Source: an uncultured Bacilli bacterium
GTDB taxonomy: Bacteria > Bacillota_I > Bacilli_A > RF39 > UBA660
Length of the DNA: 25,120 bases
Direction: 5' to 3'
Assembly (NCBI GenBank): GCA_934162325.1
Contig: CAKPIH010000015.1
Coordinates: 1 to 25,120 of the forward strand
Below are positions 1 to 7,725 of this stretch, in pieces. Each line of letters opens with the position of its first letter. Position 1 is the stretch's first letter. A program made the position numbers and the translations under genes. A model generated the notes under the pieces. It did not search any database, was not told the DNA's origin, and was given only the letters and a program-made list of their open reading frames with translations.

Positions 1-657
1 ATAATAATATCAACAGTAGATGATGAAATATCAGACTTTGTAGCGGACTCTAATATCTTAAATGTAGCTATATCTAGAGCAAAGAAAGAATTAATATTCA
101 TTGTAGCAGGTAATAATATAAAGAATCAAAATATAAAAGATTTTATAGATTATACCAAATATATAAATATGGAAGTAGAAGAAAGTAATATATATTCAGT
201 ATTTGATTTATTATATAAACAATATGAAAAAGAAAGATTAGATTATTTTAAAAAACATAAAAAGATATCAGACTATGATTCAGAAAATATTATGTATCAC
301 TTATTAAATAAAGTATTAGAAGATTATAAAGATTTAACATTTACCTTTAGATATCCCATAAATATATTAATAAAAGATAAAACATTATTAACAGAAGAAG
401 AAAGAAAATATGCTTCTCATCATAATACTCATATAGATTTCTTGATATATAATAAAATAAGTAAAGTACCATTATTAACGGTAGAAGTAGATGGATATAA
501 ATATCATAAAGGAGATAATAAACAAAAAGAAAGAGATATATTAAAGAATAATATTCTATCTAAATATAATATACCATTAATAAGATTAACTACTAATGGT
601 AGTAGAGAAGAAAGTATTATAAGAATTAAATTGGATGAGATAGTTAGTAATAAATAA
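1..657 (+). CDS. SF1 DNA/RNA helicase with C-terminal DUF2726/Vsr-like nuclease domain (5' partial)
   Basis: The reading frame is open from base 1, so this is the last 218 codons of a longer gene; an ATG at 169 is internal, not a start. Near the beginning the translation reads NVAISRAKKELIFIV, which is the motif VI region (arginine finger) of UvrD/AAA_12-type superfamily 1 helicases. About 60 residues later begins a charged linker, and the C-terminal ~90 residues carry a PD-(D/E)XK-like nuclease core: HIDFLIYN, then VEVDGYKYH, then a KERDILKNN helix and IPLIRLTT. This order matches DUF2726/Vsr-like domains, where D, E and a downstream Q/K..RD helix form the metal site. The protein is therefore likely a helicase-nuclease acting on nucleic acid. 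No terminator follows directly; a short hairpin of the window's repeat family is at 679-712. Family-level call is good; substrate and role (repair or defence) cannot be told from this piece. Confidence 0.8.
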   Translation: MIISTVDDEISDFVADSNILNVAISRAKKELIFIVAGNNIKNQNIKDFIDYTKYINMEVEESNIYSVFDLLYKQYEKERLDYFKKHKKISDYDSENIMYHLLNKVLEDYKDLTFTFRYPINILIKDKTLLTEEERKYASHHNTHIDFLIYNKISKVPLLTVEVDGYKYHKGDNKQKERDILKNNILSKYNIPLIRLTTNGSREESIIRIKLDEIVSNK

Positions 658-678
658 TTATATATATTTTATTATGTT

Positions 679-712
679 CACTATAAGCCTTACTATGTAA
701 GTCTTATTAGTG
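679..712 (+). repeat. Mismatch hairpin repeat, copy 1
   Basis: Arms CACTA-TAAG and CTTA-T-TAGTG pair with one bulged T; then C688 faces T702 (mismatch), C689 pairs G701, and an inner TTAC/GTAA stem closes the loop. Member of the eleven-copy family with the CC...GT core. There is no T-tract after it, so it is not a good terminator. Confidence 0.7.
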
Positions 713-850
713 TTGTTATTAACACAGGGTCTAATAAAAATATTCCTATTGCATCTATTATATATAAACAATAACCATATACTAATATTATTTTAGTATA
801 GAGAAATTTATCTAAATTTGTTGATTAAGCAATTAAACATTTTGAAGGTA

Positions 851-859
851 TGATATAAT
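851..859 (+). promoter_or_regulatory. Extended -10 promoter element
   Basis: TGATATAAT is a perfect TGn-TATAAT extended -10. No convincing -35 lies 17 bp upstream (AATTAA). A start near 866 would give a ~245-nt leader ahead of the HEPN gene. Confidence 0.45.
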
Positions 860-873
860 AAATATGTAAATCT

Positions 874-1072
874 ATGAAAACTATAGGCACGAGAAAAAGT
901 AATAAATTTATTGGCGGCAAATTTAATGAATCAGATAAAAAATTAAAAATTACTAATATAGCACTTTGATAATCGTTTTTATTGCTTAGATGATACGCTT
1001 TACCAGCAAAGTTATAGAAAAGTAGTTAAATAGATGACTTCAAAATTCAAAGAAACTAAATTAATTAAATAA
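874..1072 (+). pseudogene. Decayed short reading frame of unknown family
   Basis: An ATG at 874 opens 31 codons ending at TGA 967-969. Treating T967 as an extra base joins this to another stretch (…IALDNRFYCLDDTLYQQSY…) that reads to TAG 1031-1033 and then on to TAA 1070-1072. The combined product looks protein-like (mixed charged and aromatic residues), but no ribosome site precedes the ATG. I do not recognise the family. It could be a gene remnant next to the HEPN gene or chance open frames in AT-rich DNA. Confidence 0.25.
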
Positions 1073-1109
1073 GAAGATCAGAACAAAGATGCAATAAAGG
1101 AGAATGATT

Positions 1110-1682
1110 ATGAACCAAGCTAAGAGATACTTTATAATGGCAGAACAATATTATAGCTCAACAAAGGTTCTGTTAGAAGAAATGATATCAAGCGGTAACT
1201 ATACATGTGGTTTTGGCAAGACTGAAAATGATGCAGAAAAAGAAATGTTAACAAACAGTTCGTTTAGTGATGCTAAATTATTTTTACCAGCATTGTTTTT
1301 GTGCTATCAAAGTGTAGAACTATTTATAAAAGGAGTTTTAAAATTAAATGGAAAGAATATAGAAGAAAGACATGAGATGTCTAATATGTTAAATGAACTG
1401 AAGCAGATATATGGAAATGAAAAACAACTATATAAAGAATTTCGTGGTTTTTATAAATGTCAAATTGAAATATTAAATAAATATAGAAAAGAAAATAACA
1501 TTACCACAACAAAAGAATTATATGAATCATTAAGATATCCAGAAAATAGAGGAAGAGAATATAATTATCAAAGTTTAAGATATAATGGAAACTGTGGGAT
1601 AAAAATGTTTGAAGATTTATTAGAAAAAATGAAAAAAATACGAGAAAATGTTTTGTCTGAATACAAAAGCAAGATTGGTTAA
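1110..1682 (+). CDS. HEPN-domain protein
   Basis: 190 residues. The N-terminal helix (AKRYFIMAEQYY) and the central stretch FLPALFLCYQSVELFIKGVL followed by a HEMSNMLNELK helix are typical of HEPN (higher eukaryotes and prokaryotes nucleotide-binding) four-helix proteins, as is the RYPEN turn near residue 145. HEPN proteins are often toxins or RNases working with an MNT nucleotidyltransferase partner or in defence loci. The usual catalytic R-x4-6-H motif is not evident here, and no MNT gene is next to it, so enzyme activity is uncertain. The start at 1110 is preferred over the in-frame ATG at 1104, because AAAGGAG (1096-1102) is 7 bases from 1110 but only 1 base from 1104. It ends in a strong terminator and is probably a single-gene unit. 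Confidence 0.7.
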   Translation: MNQAKRYFIMAEQYYSSTKVLLEEMISSGNYTCGFGKTENDAEKEMLTNSSFSDAKLFLPALFLCYQSVELFIKGVLKLNGKNIEERHEMSNMLNELKQIYGNEKQLYKEFRGFYKCQIEILNKYRKENNITTTKELYESLRYPENRGREYNYQSLRYNGNCGIKMFEDLLEKMKKIRENVLSEYKSKIG

Positions 1683-1710
1683 TAAAACAATATAAAAAAA
1701 TAATAGTTTT

Positions 1711-1753
1711 AAAAGACTTACCCACATCACAATGATGTACTAAGTCTTTTTTT
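1711..1753 (+). terminator. Intrinsic terminator after HEPN gene
   Basis: Outer arms AAAAGACTTA/TAAGTCTTTT enclose an inner CATCA/TGATG hairpin, followed by a run of T. The symmetric A-run makes it possibly bidirectional. Confidence 0.85.
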
Positions 1754-1759
1754 CATACC

Positions 1760-1802
1760 TTACAAACTTGTAATATAAAACACATTAAAACAATGATATA
1801 AT
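1760..1802 (+). promoter_or_regulatory. Operator-like palindrome and extended -10 upstream of the response regulator
   Basis: A perfect inverted repeat TTACAA-AC-TTGTAA (1760-1773) sits just upstream of the -35 position of an extended -10 TGATATAAT (1794-1802). The -35 hexamer itself is poor (TATAAA), as expected for an activated promoter. BceR-type regulators are known to bind TnACA-N4-TGTAA-like repeats, so autoregulation by the downstream regulator is inferred. Confidence 0.65.
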
Positions 1803-1831
1803 AGAACTATAGAAAGAAGGAAATATAATAT

Positions 1832-2494
1832 ATGAAAAAGATAATGATAATTGAAGATGATACCATAATATCTAAAGAATTATATGAACTACTAGTAAAT
1901 GCTGGCTATGAAGCATTAATACTAAAAGACTTCTCAAATGCTGAAGAAGAAATATTAAAAAGTAATATAGACTTAATTCTCTTAGATATAAATATACCAT
2001 ATCAAAATGGTGAGCAGTTACTTAAAGAAATAAGGAAAGAATCAAATATTCCCGTAATAATGGTAACCTCAAGGGCAAATGAAACCGATGAAATATTATC
2101 TATCTCTTATGGAGCAGATGATTACATAACAAAGCCCTATAGCCCAACCATTCTATTACTAAGAATACAAAATATTTTTAAAAGATTAGATAATAGTATC
2201 GAAGTACTAAAATATAAAGACCTTGAAGTATCACCATCACGAGGTACCTTATCTGGTAGTAACAAAGAGTTAGAACTAACCAAAAATGAAATGCTAATCT
2301 TTCAGCACTTATTAAATAATCAAAATAGAATCGTATCAAGAGATGAACTAATGACCATCCTTTGGAATAATGAAGAATACATAAACGATAATGCTCTAAC
2401 CGTAAATATAAGTAGATTAAGAAGTAAACTAGAAGGCTTTGGCTATCCAAATGCCATAGAAACAAGAAAGGGACAAGGATATATACTATTATGA
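1832..2494 (+). CDS. OmpR/PhoB-family response regulator (BceR-like)
   Basis: 220 residues, the usual OmpR-family length. The receiver domain (about 1-115) shows the acidic pair E8-D9-D10, phospho-acceptor D52 in LILLDINIP, the switch Thr79 in IMVTSR and Lys101 in YITKPY. A winged-helix DNA-binding domain follows (about 125-220), ending in the usual SRLRSKLEGFG…ETRKGQGYILL recognition helix and wing. The stop codon overlaps the start of the sensor kinase gene by four bases (ATGA), so the two are translationally coupled. A BceAB-type transporter follows, which makes it likely to be the BceR-like regulator of peptide-antibiotic detoxification genes; the palindrome at 1760-1773 and the related site at 3513-3526 are its plausible targets. 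Confidence 0.92.
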   Translation: MKKIMIIEDDTIISKELYELLVNAGYEALILKDFSNAEEEILKSNIDLILLDINIPYQNGEQLLKEIRKESNIPVIMVTSRANETDEILSISYGADDYITKPYSPTILLLRIQNIFKRLDNSIEVLKYKDLEVSPSRGTLSGSNKELELTKNEMLIFQHLLNNQNRIVSRDELMTILWNNEEYINDNALTVNISRLRSKLEGFGYPNAIETRKGQGYILL

Positions 2495-3510
2495 AATTAA
2501 CAAACTATCTAAAAGATAAAATAACCATAATCATTATCACAATCATATCAATAATTCTAATAACCCTATTAGACATAGCCTTCAAAGTACCAGAGGGACT
2601 AATAATAGTAACCATAGTATTACTACTACTAACACTAATCATAGCCCTTTTAATATCATATTTCCAAAAAAGAACCTTCTATACCACCATCATAACCAAT
2701 ACCAAAAATCTAGATAAAAAATACCTAGTCCTAGAAACATTACCCAAACCAACCACTTATGAAGAAGAACTAATATATAACACCTTATATGACATCAATA
2801 AATCAATGATTGAAAATGTCAGTAGTTACATAAATAGCACCAAAGACTTCAAAGACTATATCGAGATGTGGATACATGAAGTAAAAATACCAATATCAAG
2901 TCTAATCCTTATGACCCATAATCATAAAAACCAAGTACCAAAAGAATATATCGAAGAAATAAGAAGACTAGATAACTACATCGACCAAATCCTCTACTAT
3001 GTAAGAAGTAACTATACCAGTGAAGACTTTATCTTCAAAAAAGTAAAACTAGAAAAAATAATCTCATCCGTAGCCCTTAAAAATAAAGATGACCTCTTAG
3101 AAAATAAAATTGACCTAATCGTCGATATAAAAAATACCGAAGTCTATACCGATACCAAATGGTTAGAATTCATTTTAAATCAAATTATAAATAACAGTAT
3201 CAAATATAAAAAAGATATTCCAAACTCCTATATCCAAATAAAAACACAGGAAGACAACAATCAAATAGTCGTATCCATCAAAGATAACGGTATTGGCATA
3301 CCCAAAAGTGATATCCCAAATGTTTTCAAAAAATCATTTACCGGTACTAATGGCAGAGATAAAATCAAATCAACAGGCATGGGTCTATACATAGCCAAAA
3401 AATTATGTACCAAACTAGGACATAAAATAGAAATAGAATCTGAGGAAAAAGAATATACCATTGTCAAAATAACTTTTGGCAAAAATAAACTTTATCACCC
3501 AGAAGACTAA
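2491..3510 (+). CDS. Intramembrane-sensing histidine kinase (BceS-like)
   Basis: 339 residues. Two transmembrane helices at about 11-29 and 36-57 are separated by only a few residues, so there is almost no extracellular sensor; this is the layout of BceS-type kinases, which sense through their ABC transporter. The H-box reads WIHEVKIPISSL with the phosphorylated His at 129. The ATPase domain has the N-box (N235 in QIINNSIKY), the G1 box DNGIGIP (265-271) and the G2 box STGMGLY (294-300). It starts inside the response regulator stop codon and is 90 bp upstream of the transporter ATPase gene. In Bce systems the kinase forms a complex with the permease and phosphorylates the regulator in proportion to transport; that is family knowledge applied here. 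Confidence 0.92.
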   Translation: MKLTNYLKDKITIIIITIISIILITLLDIAFKVPEGLIIVTIVLLLLTLIIALLISYFQKRTFYTTIITNTKNLDKKYLVLETLPKPTTYEEELIYNTLYDINKSMIENVSSYINSTKDFKDYIEMWIHEVKIPISSLILMTHNHKNQVPKEYIEEIRRLDNYIDQILYYVRSNYTSEDFIFKKVKLEKIISSVALKNKDDLLENKIDLIVDIKNTEVYTDTKWLEFILNQIINNSIKYKKDIPNSYIQIKTQEDNNQIVVSIKDNGIGIPKSDIPNVFKKSFTGTNGRDKIKSTGMGLYIAKKLCTKLGHKIEIESEEKEYTIVKITFGKNKLYHPED

Positions 3511-3512
3511 CC

Positions 3513-3575
3513 TTACAAAAAAGTAATATACTGTAATATTAAACTTACGACAAATATCCCATTATCTAGTATTAT
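3513..3575 (+). promoter_or_regulatory. Second operator-like site and candidate promoter before the ABC transporter
   Basis: TTACAA (3513-3518) with GTAA (3523-3526) repeats the layout and context of the palindrome at 1760-1773, but the right half is degenerate. Downstream, ACGACA (3547-3552) and TATTAT (3570-3575) are 17 bp apart and could be the -35/-10. It suggests separate induction of the transporter genes. Confidence 0.45.
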
Positions 3576-3600
3576 TAATTACGAAAGGAAGGAAAATAAT

Positions 3601-4368
3601 ATGGAAAATATACTAAAAATAGAAAATATTGAAAAATACTACGGAAGTAAATCAAGCCTAACTAAAGCCATAGATAACATATCATTTGAAGTAGAAAAAG
3701 GAGAATTTGTCGCTATCATGGGTTCCTCAGGTTCAGGTAAAACAACATTACTAAACTGCATATCCACAATTGATAAAGTAACCGCCGGACATATTTATGT
3801 AGAAGGAACAGACATAACAAAACTAAAAGGAAATAGTCTAAATAAGTTTAGAAGAGAAGACTTAGGTTTCATCTTTCAAGACTTCAATTTATTAGATACC
3901 TTAACAGCCTATGAAAATATAGCACTAGCCTTATCAATTCAAAATGTAAGTCCCAAAGAAATAGATAAAAGAATAAAGAAAGTAGCAAGAGAACTAGACA
4001 TCGAATCAGTACTAAAAAAATATCCTTACCAAATGAGTGGAGGACAAAAACAAAGAGTAGCAGCAGCTCGTGCCATAATAACAAATCCATGCTTAGTACT
4101 CGCAGACGAACCAACCGGAGCCCTAGACTCTAAGTCATCAAAAATGCTTCTAGAAAAACTAACATATCTAAATAATGCTTTCGGAGCCACTATTCTAATG
4201 GTAACCCATGACGCTTATGCCGCAAGTTACGCTACTAGAATAATCTTCATAAAAGATGGTAAAATATATAACGAAATTCGTAAAGGAAATGATACCAGAA
4301 AAGAATTCTTTGATAAAATAATAGATGTCGTAACCTTACTAGGAGGAGACATAAATGATGCTCTTTAA
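3601..4368 (+). CDS. ABC transporter ATPase (BceA-like)
   Basis: 255 residues, a typical ABC exporter ATPase of the MacB/LolD/BceA type. Walker A GSSGSGKTT is at 41-49, the Q-loop Gln at 93 (IFQDFNLL), the signature MSGGQKQR at 145-152, Walker B CLVLADEP with catalytic Glu170, the D-loop GALDS and the switch His203 (MVTHD). It has a strong ribosome site (GAAAGGAAGGA). The last 14 bases overlap the permease gene, so the pair is co-translated. Together with the permease and the kinase/regulator pair it forms a Bce-type module, which removes cell-wall-targeting peptides such as bacitracin, lantibiotics or defensin-like peptides from their lipid target; the actual substrate cannot be read from sequence. 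Confidence 0.93.
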   Translation: MENILKIENIEKYYGSKSSLTKAIDNISFEVEKGEFVAIMGSSGSGKTTLLNCISTIDKVTAGHIYVEGTDITKLKGNSLNKFRREDLGFIFQDFNLLDTLTAYENIALALSIQNVSPKEIDKRIKKVARELDIESVLKKYPYQMSGGQKQRVAAARAIITNPCLVLADEPTGALDSKSSKMLLEKLTYLNNAFGATILMVTHDAYAASYATRIIFIKDGKIYNEIRKGNDTRKEFFDKIIDVVTLLGGDINDAL

Positions 4369-6415
4369 ATTGTCACTAAAAAACATAACCAAAAGTATCA
4401 AAGATTATGCCATCTATTTCTTTACTCTAGTACTAGGAGTAGCCATTTTCTATGTCTTTAATGCCATAGATAGTCAAACAGTAATGCTAAATGTCTCATC
4501 ATCAAAGTATGAAGCAATAGAACTAATGACCACTATTCTAGGAGGAGTAAGTGTCTTTGTCTCATTCATTCTAGGATTTCTAATCATCTATGCCAGTCGT
4601 TTTCTCATAAAAAGAAGAAACAAAGAATTTGGAATCTACTTAACCTTAGGAATGCCCAAAAGAAAAATATCTCTAATACTTTTCTTTGAAACTCTTATAA
4701 TAGGAGTTATCTCTTTAGGAGTAGGCCTAGCCCTAGGAATAGTTTTATCACAACTAATGAGTATCTTAGTAGCCAATATGTTTGAAGCCGACTTAACAAA
4801 ATTCCAGTTTACATTTTCATCATCAGCGGCCCTAAAAGCCTTATTATACTTTAGCATAATGTATCTAATAGTAATGATATTTAACACCATAATTGTAAAC
4901 AAATGTAAACTAATAGATCTATTACATGGTAATAAAAAATCCGAAAAAGTAAAATTAAAAAATCCTATCATTTGCGCAGTAGTATTTATAATTGCTGTCA
5001 TAGCACTATCATATGCTTACTATCTAGTAACAGATGGATTTGGTACTTCACCACTTATGAATACCATAAGAGGAATATTGTTGCCTATAGCCCTAGGATG
5101 CGTATCAACATTTCTAATCTTTTGGTCACTATCAGGTCTAATCCTAAAGATAGTAATGCATCTAAAAAAATACTACTACAAAGGACTAAATAGTTTTACC
5201 GTTCGTCAAATAAGTAGTAAAATAAATACCACAGTCTTTTCAATGACAATAATATGCCTAATGCTATTCTTTACTATATGTATCTTCTCTTCAGCATTAT
5301 CTATAAAGAACTCCCTATCAGGTAATCTAAAAGATTTAGCACCCGTTGATATTCAGTTCTCAAAATTACAACAATTATCAGATGAAGAAGAGGAAAGTTT
5401 CTCCAAAGACATAATAGAGGACTATAACACCACTGTCAAAGATACCTTACAAAGATTAGATGTATATAAGTATCTAAAAGATGTAGTAGATATAAATACA
5501 TATAGAGTAGAAGAAATAACTCTAAAAGATTCTTTTGGAGACCAAATAGAACAAATAGGAAAAGATTATCCACTCCTAGCATATCAAGATAAAGAAACAC
5601 TAATAAAATTAAGTGACTACAATCGTCTAGCAAAACTATATAACAAAAAAGAATTAACTCTAAAAGATAATGAATATGTAATTATAGCCAATTATAAGAT
5701 GATGGCGGGCATCCGAAACATAGCTCTAAAAAATAATACCAAACTAACTATAAATAGCAAAGACTACTACCCAAAATATCAAGAATGCCAAGATGGTTTT
5801 ATCGAACTAAGTGGAAGTGCTACTAATGTAGGAGTAATAATATTACCAGATAATGCCTTAGAAGGTATTCATCCATATAAAAATGTTTTAGCGGCTAACT
5901 ATCAAGCAGACACTAAGGAAGAAAAAGAAGATATCGAAGAGACAGTTAGTACTATAATGAATAATCATTTTAACAAAGATACCTTACTAACATATAATAC
6001 CAAAATAGATATCTATGCATCATCTATAGGACTAGGAGCAATGGTAACATTTGTAGGACTATATCTAGGAATAATTTTCTTAATATCAAGTGCGGCTATC
6101 TTAGCCTTAAAAGAATTATCAGAAAGTACTGATAATAAAGAAAGATTTAATATGTTAAGAAAAATAGGAACAGATGAGAAAATGATAAACAAAGCCCTAT
6201 TTAATCAGATAGCAGTATTCTTCCTATTCCCATTATTACTAGCTATAATTCACTCAATATTTGGAATAGAGTTTGCTAATTATATCTTAAAAACAATGGG
6301 AACAGAATCATTACTATCGTCAATAATATTAACAGCAGTATTTCTAGTAGTAATCTATGGAGGATATTTCTTAGTAACATACTACTGTAGTAAAAACATA
6401 ATAAAGGAGAGATAA
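4355..6415 (+). CDS. ABC transporter permease with FtsX domains (BceB-like)
   Basis: 686 residues, close to the size of BceB/VraE permeases. About ten hydrophobic segments are visible: one near 15-35, a group of three at ~60-165 (FtsX domain 1), two at ~205-260, one near 290-315, then a ~220-residue hydrophilic, outward-facing region (about 316-545), and three at the C-terminus (FtsX domain 2). The large loop between segments 7 and 8 is the family hallmark and is thought to sense or bind the peptide. AGGAGG (4341-4346) serves either ATG 4355 or ATG 4358; the second would drop one residue. It is followed after one base by the VanZ-like gene, so the two are in one operon. Confidence 0.9.
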   Translation: MMLFKLSLKNITKSIKDYAIYFFTLVLGVAIFYVFNAIDSQTVMLNVSSSKYEAIELMTTILGGVSVFVSFILGFLIIYASRFLIKRRNKEFGIYLTLGMPKRKISLILFFETLIIGVISLGVGLALGIVLSQLMSILVANMFEADLTKFQFTFSSSAALKALLYFSIMYLIVMIFNTIIVNKCKLIDLLHGNKKSEKVKLKNPIICAVVFIIAVIALSYAYYLVTDGFGTSPLMNTIRGILLPIALGCVSTFLIFWSLSGLILKIVMHLKKYYYKGLNSFTVRQISSKINTTVFSMTIICLMLFFTICIFSSALSIKNSLSGNLKDLAPVDIQFSKLQQLSDEEEESFSKDIIEDYNTTVKDTLQRLDVYKYLKDVVDINTYRVEEITLKDSFGDQIEQIGKDYPLLAYQDKETLIKLSDYNRLAKLYNKKELTLKDNEYVIIANYKMMAGIRNIALKNNTKLTINSKDYYPKYQECQDGFIELSGSATNVGVIILPDNALEGIHPYKNVLAANYQADTKEEKEDIEETVSTIMNNHFNKDTLLTYNTKIDIYASSIGLGAMVTFVGLYLGIIFLISSAAILALKELSESTDNKERFNMLRKIGTDEKMINKALFNQIAVFFLFPLLLAIIHSIFGIEFANYILKTMGTESLLSSIILTAVFLVVIYGGYFLVTYYCSKNIIKER

Positions 6416-6416
6416 C

Positions 6417-7508
6417 ATGAGCTATTTAGTACCAATAAAAGCAGCTTTAATAATCTTTCCTTTTTTAGCTTTATTAATAACATTACCATATATAATATAT
6501 GAATATCATCATTATGGATCAGTAAACAAATTAAGAACTTTAATAATATATTCCTTTATCTTATATCTAATGACAATCTACTTTTTAGTAATATTACCTC
6601 TTCCAACCAAAGAAGAAGTAATCAAAATGAAAGTGATTAATCCTCAGTTAATTCCATTAACATTCATCAAAGATATAGTAGAGGACCTAATAGAATTAAA
6701 ACAAATAAACATTCTAAAAATAATAACTATGCCTAGTATATATACTGTTATCTTTAATATAATAATGTTTATGCCATTAGGAGTATATTTAAGATACTAC
6801 TATAAATGTTCATTAAAGAAAACAATAATTATAAGCTTCTTAATATCACTATTCTTTGAATTAACTCAGTTAACAGGATTATATTATATCTATCCTAGAG
6901 CATATCGTACTTTTGATGTAGATGACCTATTAATAAACACATTAGGAGGTCTTCTGGGATATTTAATAATCAGTCCTATCCAAAAATATTTACCAACAAG
7001 AGAAGATATCGATACCAAATCATTAAAAGAAGGACAAAAAGTATCTTCCTTAAGAAGAATAACACTCTTTCTAGGAGATATCTTTATCTATCTACTAATG
7101 ATAATGTTAGTATCAATTTTAATAAATAATAAATATATAAATCTTTTATTAGCGGTTCTTTACTTTATTATCATTCCATATTATAACCATAACCAAACTA
7201 TCTTTGGAAGAATAATAAATGTATCATTAGAAGTACCAGATAAGAGATTACTTAGATTAACTTTAAGAAATATCTTTATCTATTTATATTGCTATGGAAT
7301 ATTTTCAGTAGTGGTACAGTTAGAAATGTTATTGGCTAAAAATATACCTAACTATTTATCAGTAATAATAGGATTAAATACATTTTTAATATTTATAATT
7401 TTCTATATATATAGTTTTATAAAAATATTAAAAAATAAGCAATTACTATATGACAAAATATTAAATATAAAGTATGTAAGTACTATAAAAGTAAATAATG
7501 TAGATTAA
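6417..7508 (+). CDS. VanZ-like membrane protein fused to an RDD domain
   Basis: 363 residues, nearly all membrane-embedded. The N-terminal ~190 residues match the VanZ-like family: NIIMFMPLGVYLR, then SLFFELTQL and the signature RTFDVDDLLINTLGGLLGY. The C-terminal half (about 205-350) looks like an RDD domain: SSLRRITLFLGDIFI carries the Arg and Asp of the RDD name, and a later LRLTLRNIFIY segment carries its second Arg. VanZ was found in teicoplanin resistance (Tn1546), and VanZ-RDD fusions occur in Firmicutes; the biochemical role is unsettled. It begins one base after the permease stop with a good AAGGAGAGAT site, so it is probably induced with the Bce transporter as a further envelope-protection component. 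Confidence 0.85.
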   Translation: MSYLVPIKAALIIFPFLALLITLPYIIYEYHHYGSVNKLRTLIIYSFILYLMTIYFLVILPLPTKEEVIKMKVINPQLIPLTFIKDIVEDLIELKQINILKIITMPSIYTVIFNIIMFMPLGVYLRYYYKCSLKKTIIISFLISLFFELTQLTGLYYIYPRAYRTFDVDDLLINTLGGLLGYLIISPIQKYLPTREDIDTKSLKEGQKVSSLRRITLFLGDIFIYLLMIMLVSILINNKYINLLLAVLYFIIIPYYNHNQTIFGRIINVSLEVPDKRLLRLTLRNIFIYLYCYGIFSVVVQLEMLLAKNIPNYLSVIIGLNTFLIFIIFYIYSFIKILKNKQLLYDKILNIKYVSTIKVNNVD

Positions 7509-7527
7509 TATAGTCTATGTTTTTTTC
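7501..7527 (+). terminator. Weak intrinsic terminator of the Bce-VanZ operon
   Basis: Arms TAGA-T-TA and TA-G-TCTA (one G-T wobble) around a three-base loop overlap the VanZ stop codon and are followed by seven T residues. Confidence 0.55.
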
Positions 7528-7534
7528 TTTATCA

Positions 7535-7555
7535 TCTTAAGCCTAGGTCTTAAGA
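7535..7555 (+). repeat. Mismatch hairpin repeat, copy 2
   Basis: Arms TCTTAAG/CTTAAGA; C7542 faces T7548, C7543 pairs G7547, loop TAG. It sits downstream of the operon's T-tract and upstream of the next promoter. Confidence 0.75.
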
Positions 7556-7558
7556 GGT

Positions 7559-7589
7559 AATTTAGAGCCTATTATATAGTCTCTAAATT
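7559..7589 (+). repeat. Mismatch hairpin repeat, copy 3
   Basis: Arms AATTTAGAG/CTCTAAATT with the CC...GT core and an inner TAT/ATA stem. Its arms are identical to those of copy 11 (22568-22600), but the inner stem differs and is compensated. Confidence 0.8.
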
Positions 7590-7692
7590 TAAAATATTTA
7601 TGTTGTATTATATATAAGCCATAACTAATTAAATACAAAATGTCAAAATACTGTAAAAATAACCAAATATAACATATAAATTATTAAAATTA

Positions 7693-7701
7693 TGATATAC
7701 T
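7693..7701 (+). promoter_or_regulatory. Extended -10 promoter of the phospholipase C-like gene
   Basis: TGATATACT fits TGn-TATAAT with one change; no clear -35. A start near 7708 would leave a short leader with the AGAGGTGAT ribosome site (7714-7722). Confidence 0.5.
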
Positions 7702-7725
7702 TAAATTAACAATAGAGGTGATATA

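Larger units (their letters stand above)
658..1109. other. Gene-poor spacer between helicase and HEPN gene
   Basis: This 450-bp stretch has no intact gene of normal size. It holds one mismatch hairpin (679-712), an AT-rich hairpin with arms ATACTAA/TTAGTAT near 778-798, an extended -10 promoter (851-859) and a short, broken reading frame (874-1072). Confidence 0.6.

Noticed and set aside
7535..7589. Mismatch hairpins as Rho-independent terminators
   Set aside because: None of the eleven copies is followed by a T-run, some follow an existing terminator, and one cluster lies between divergent promoters.
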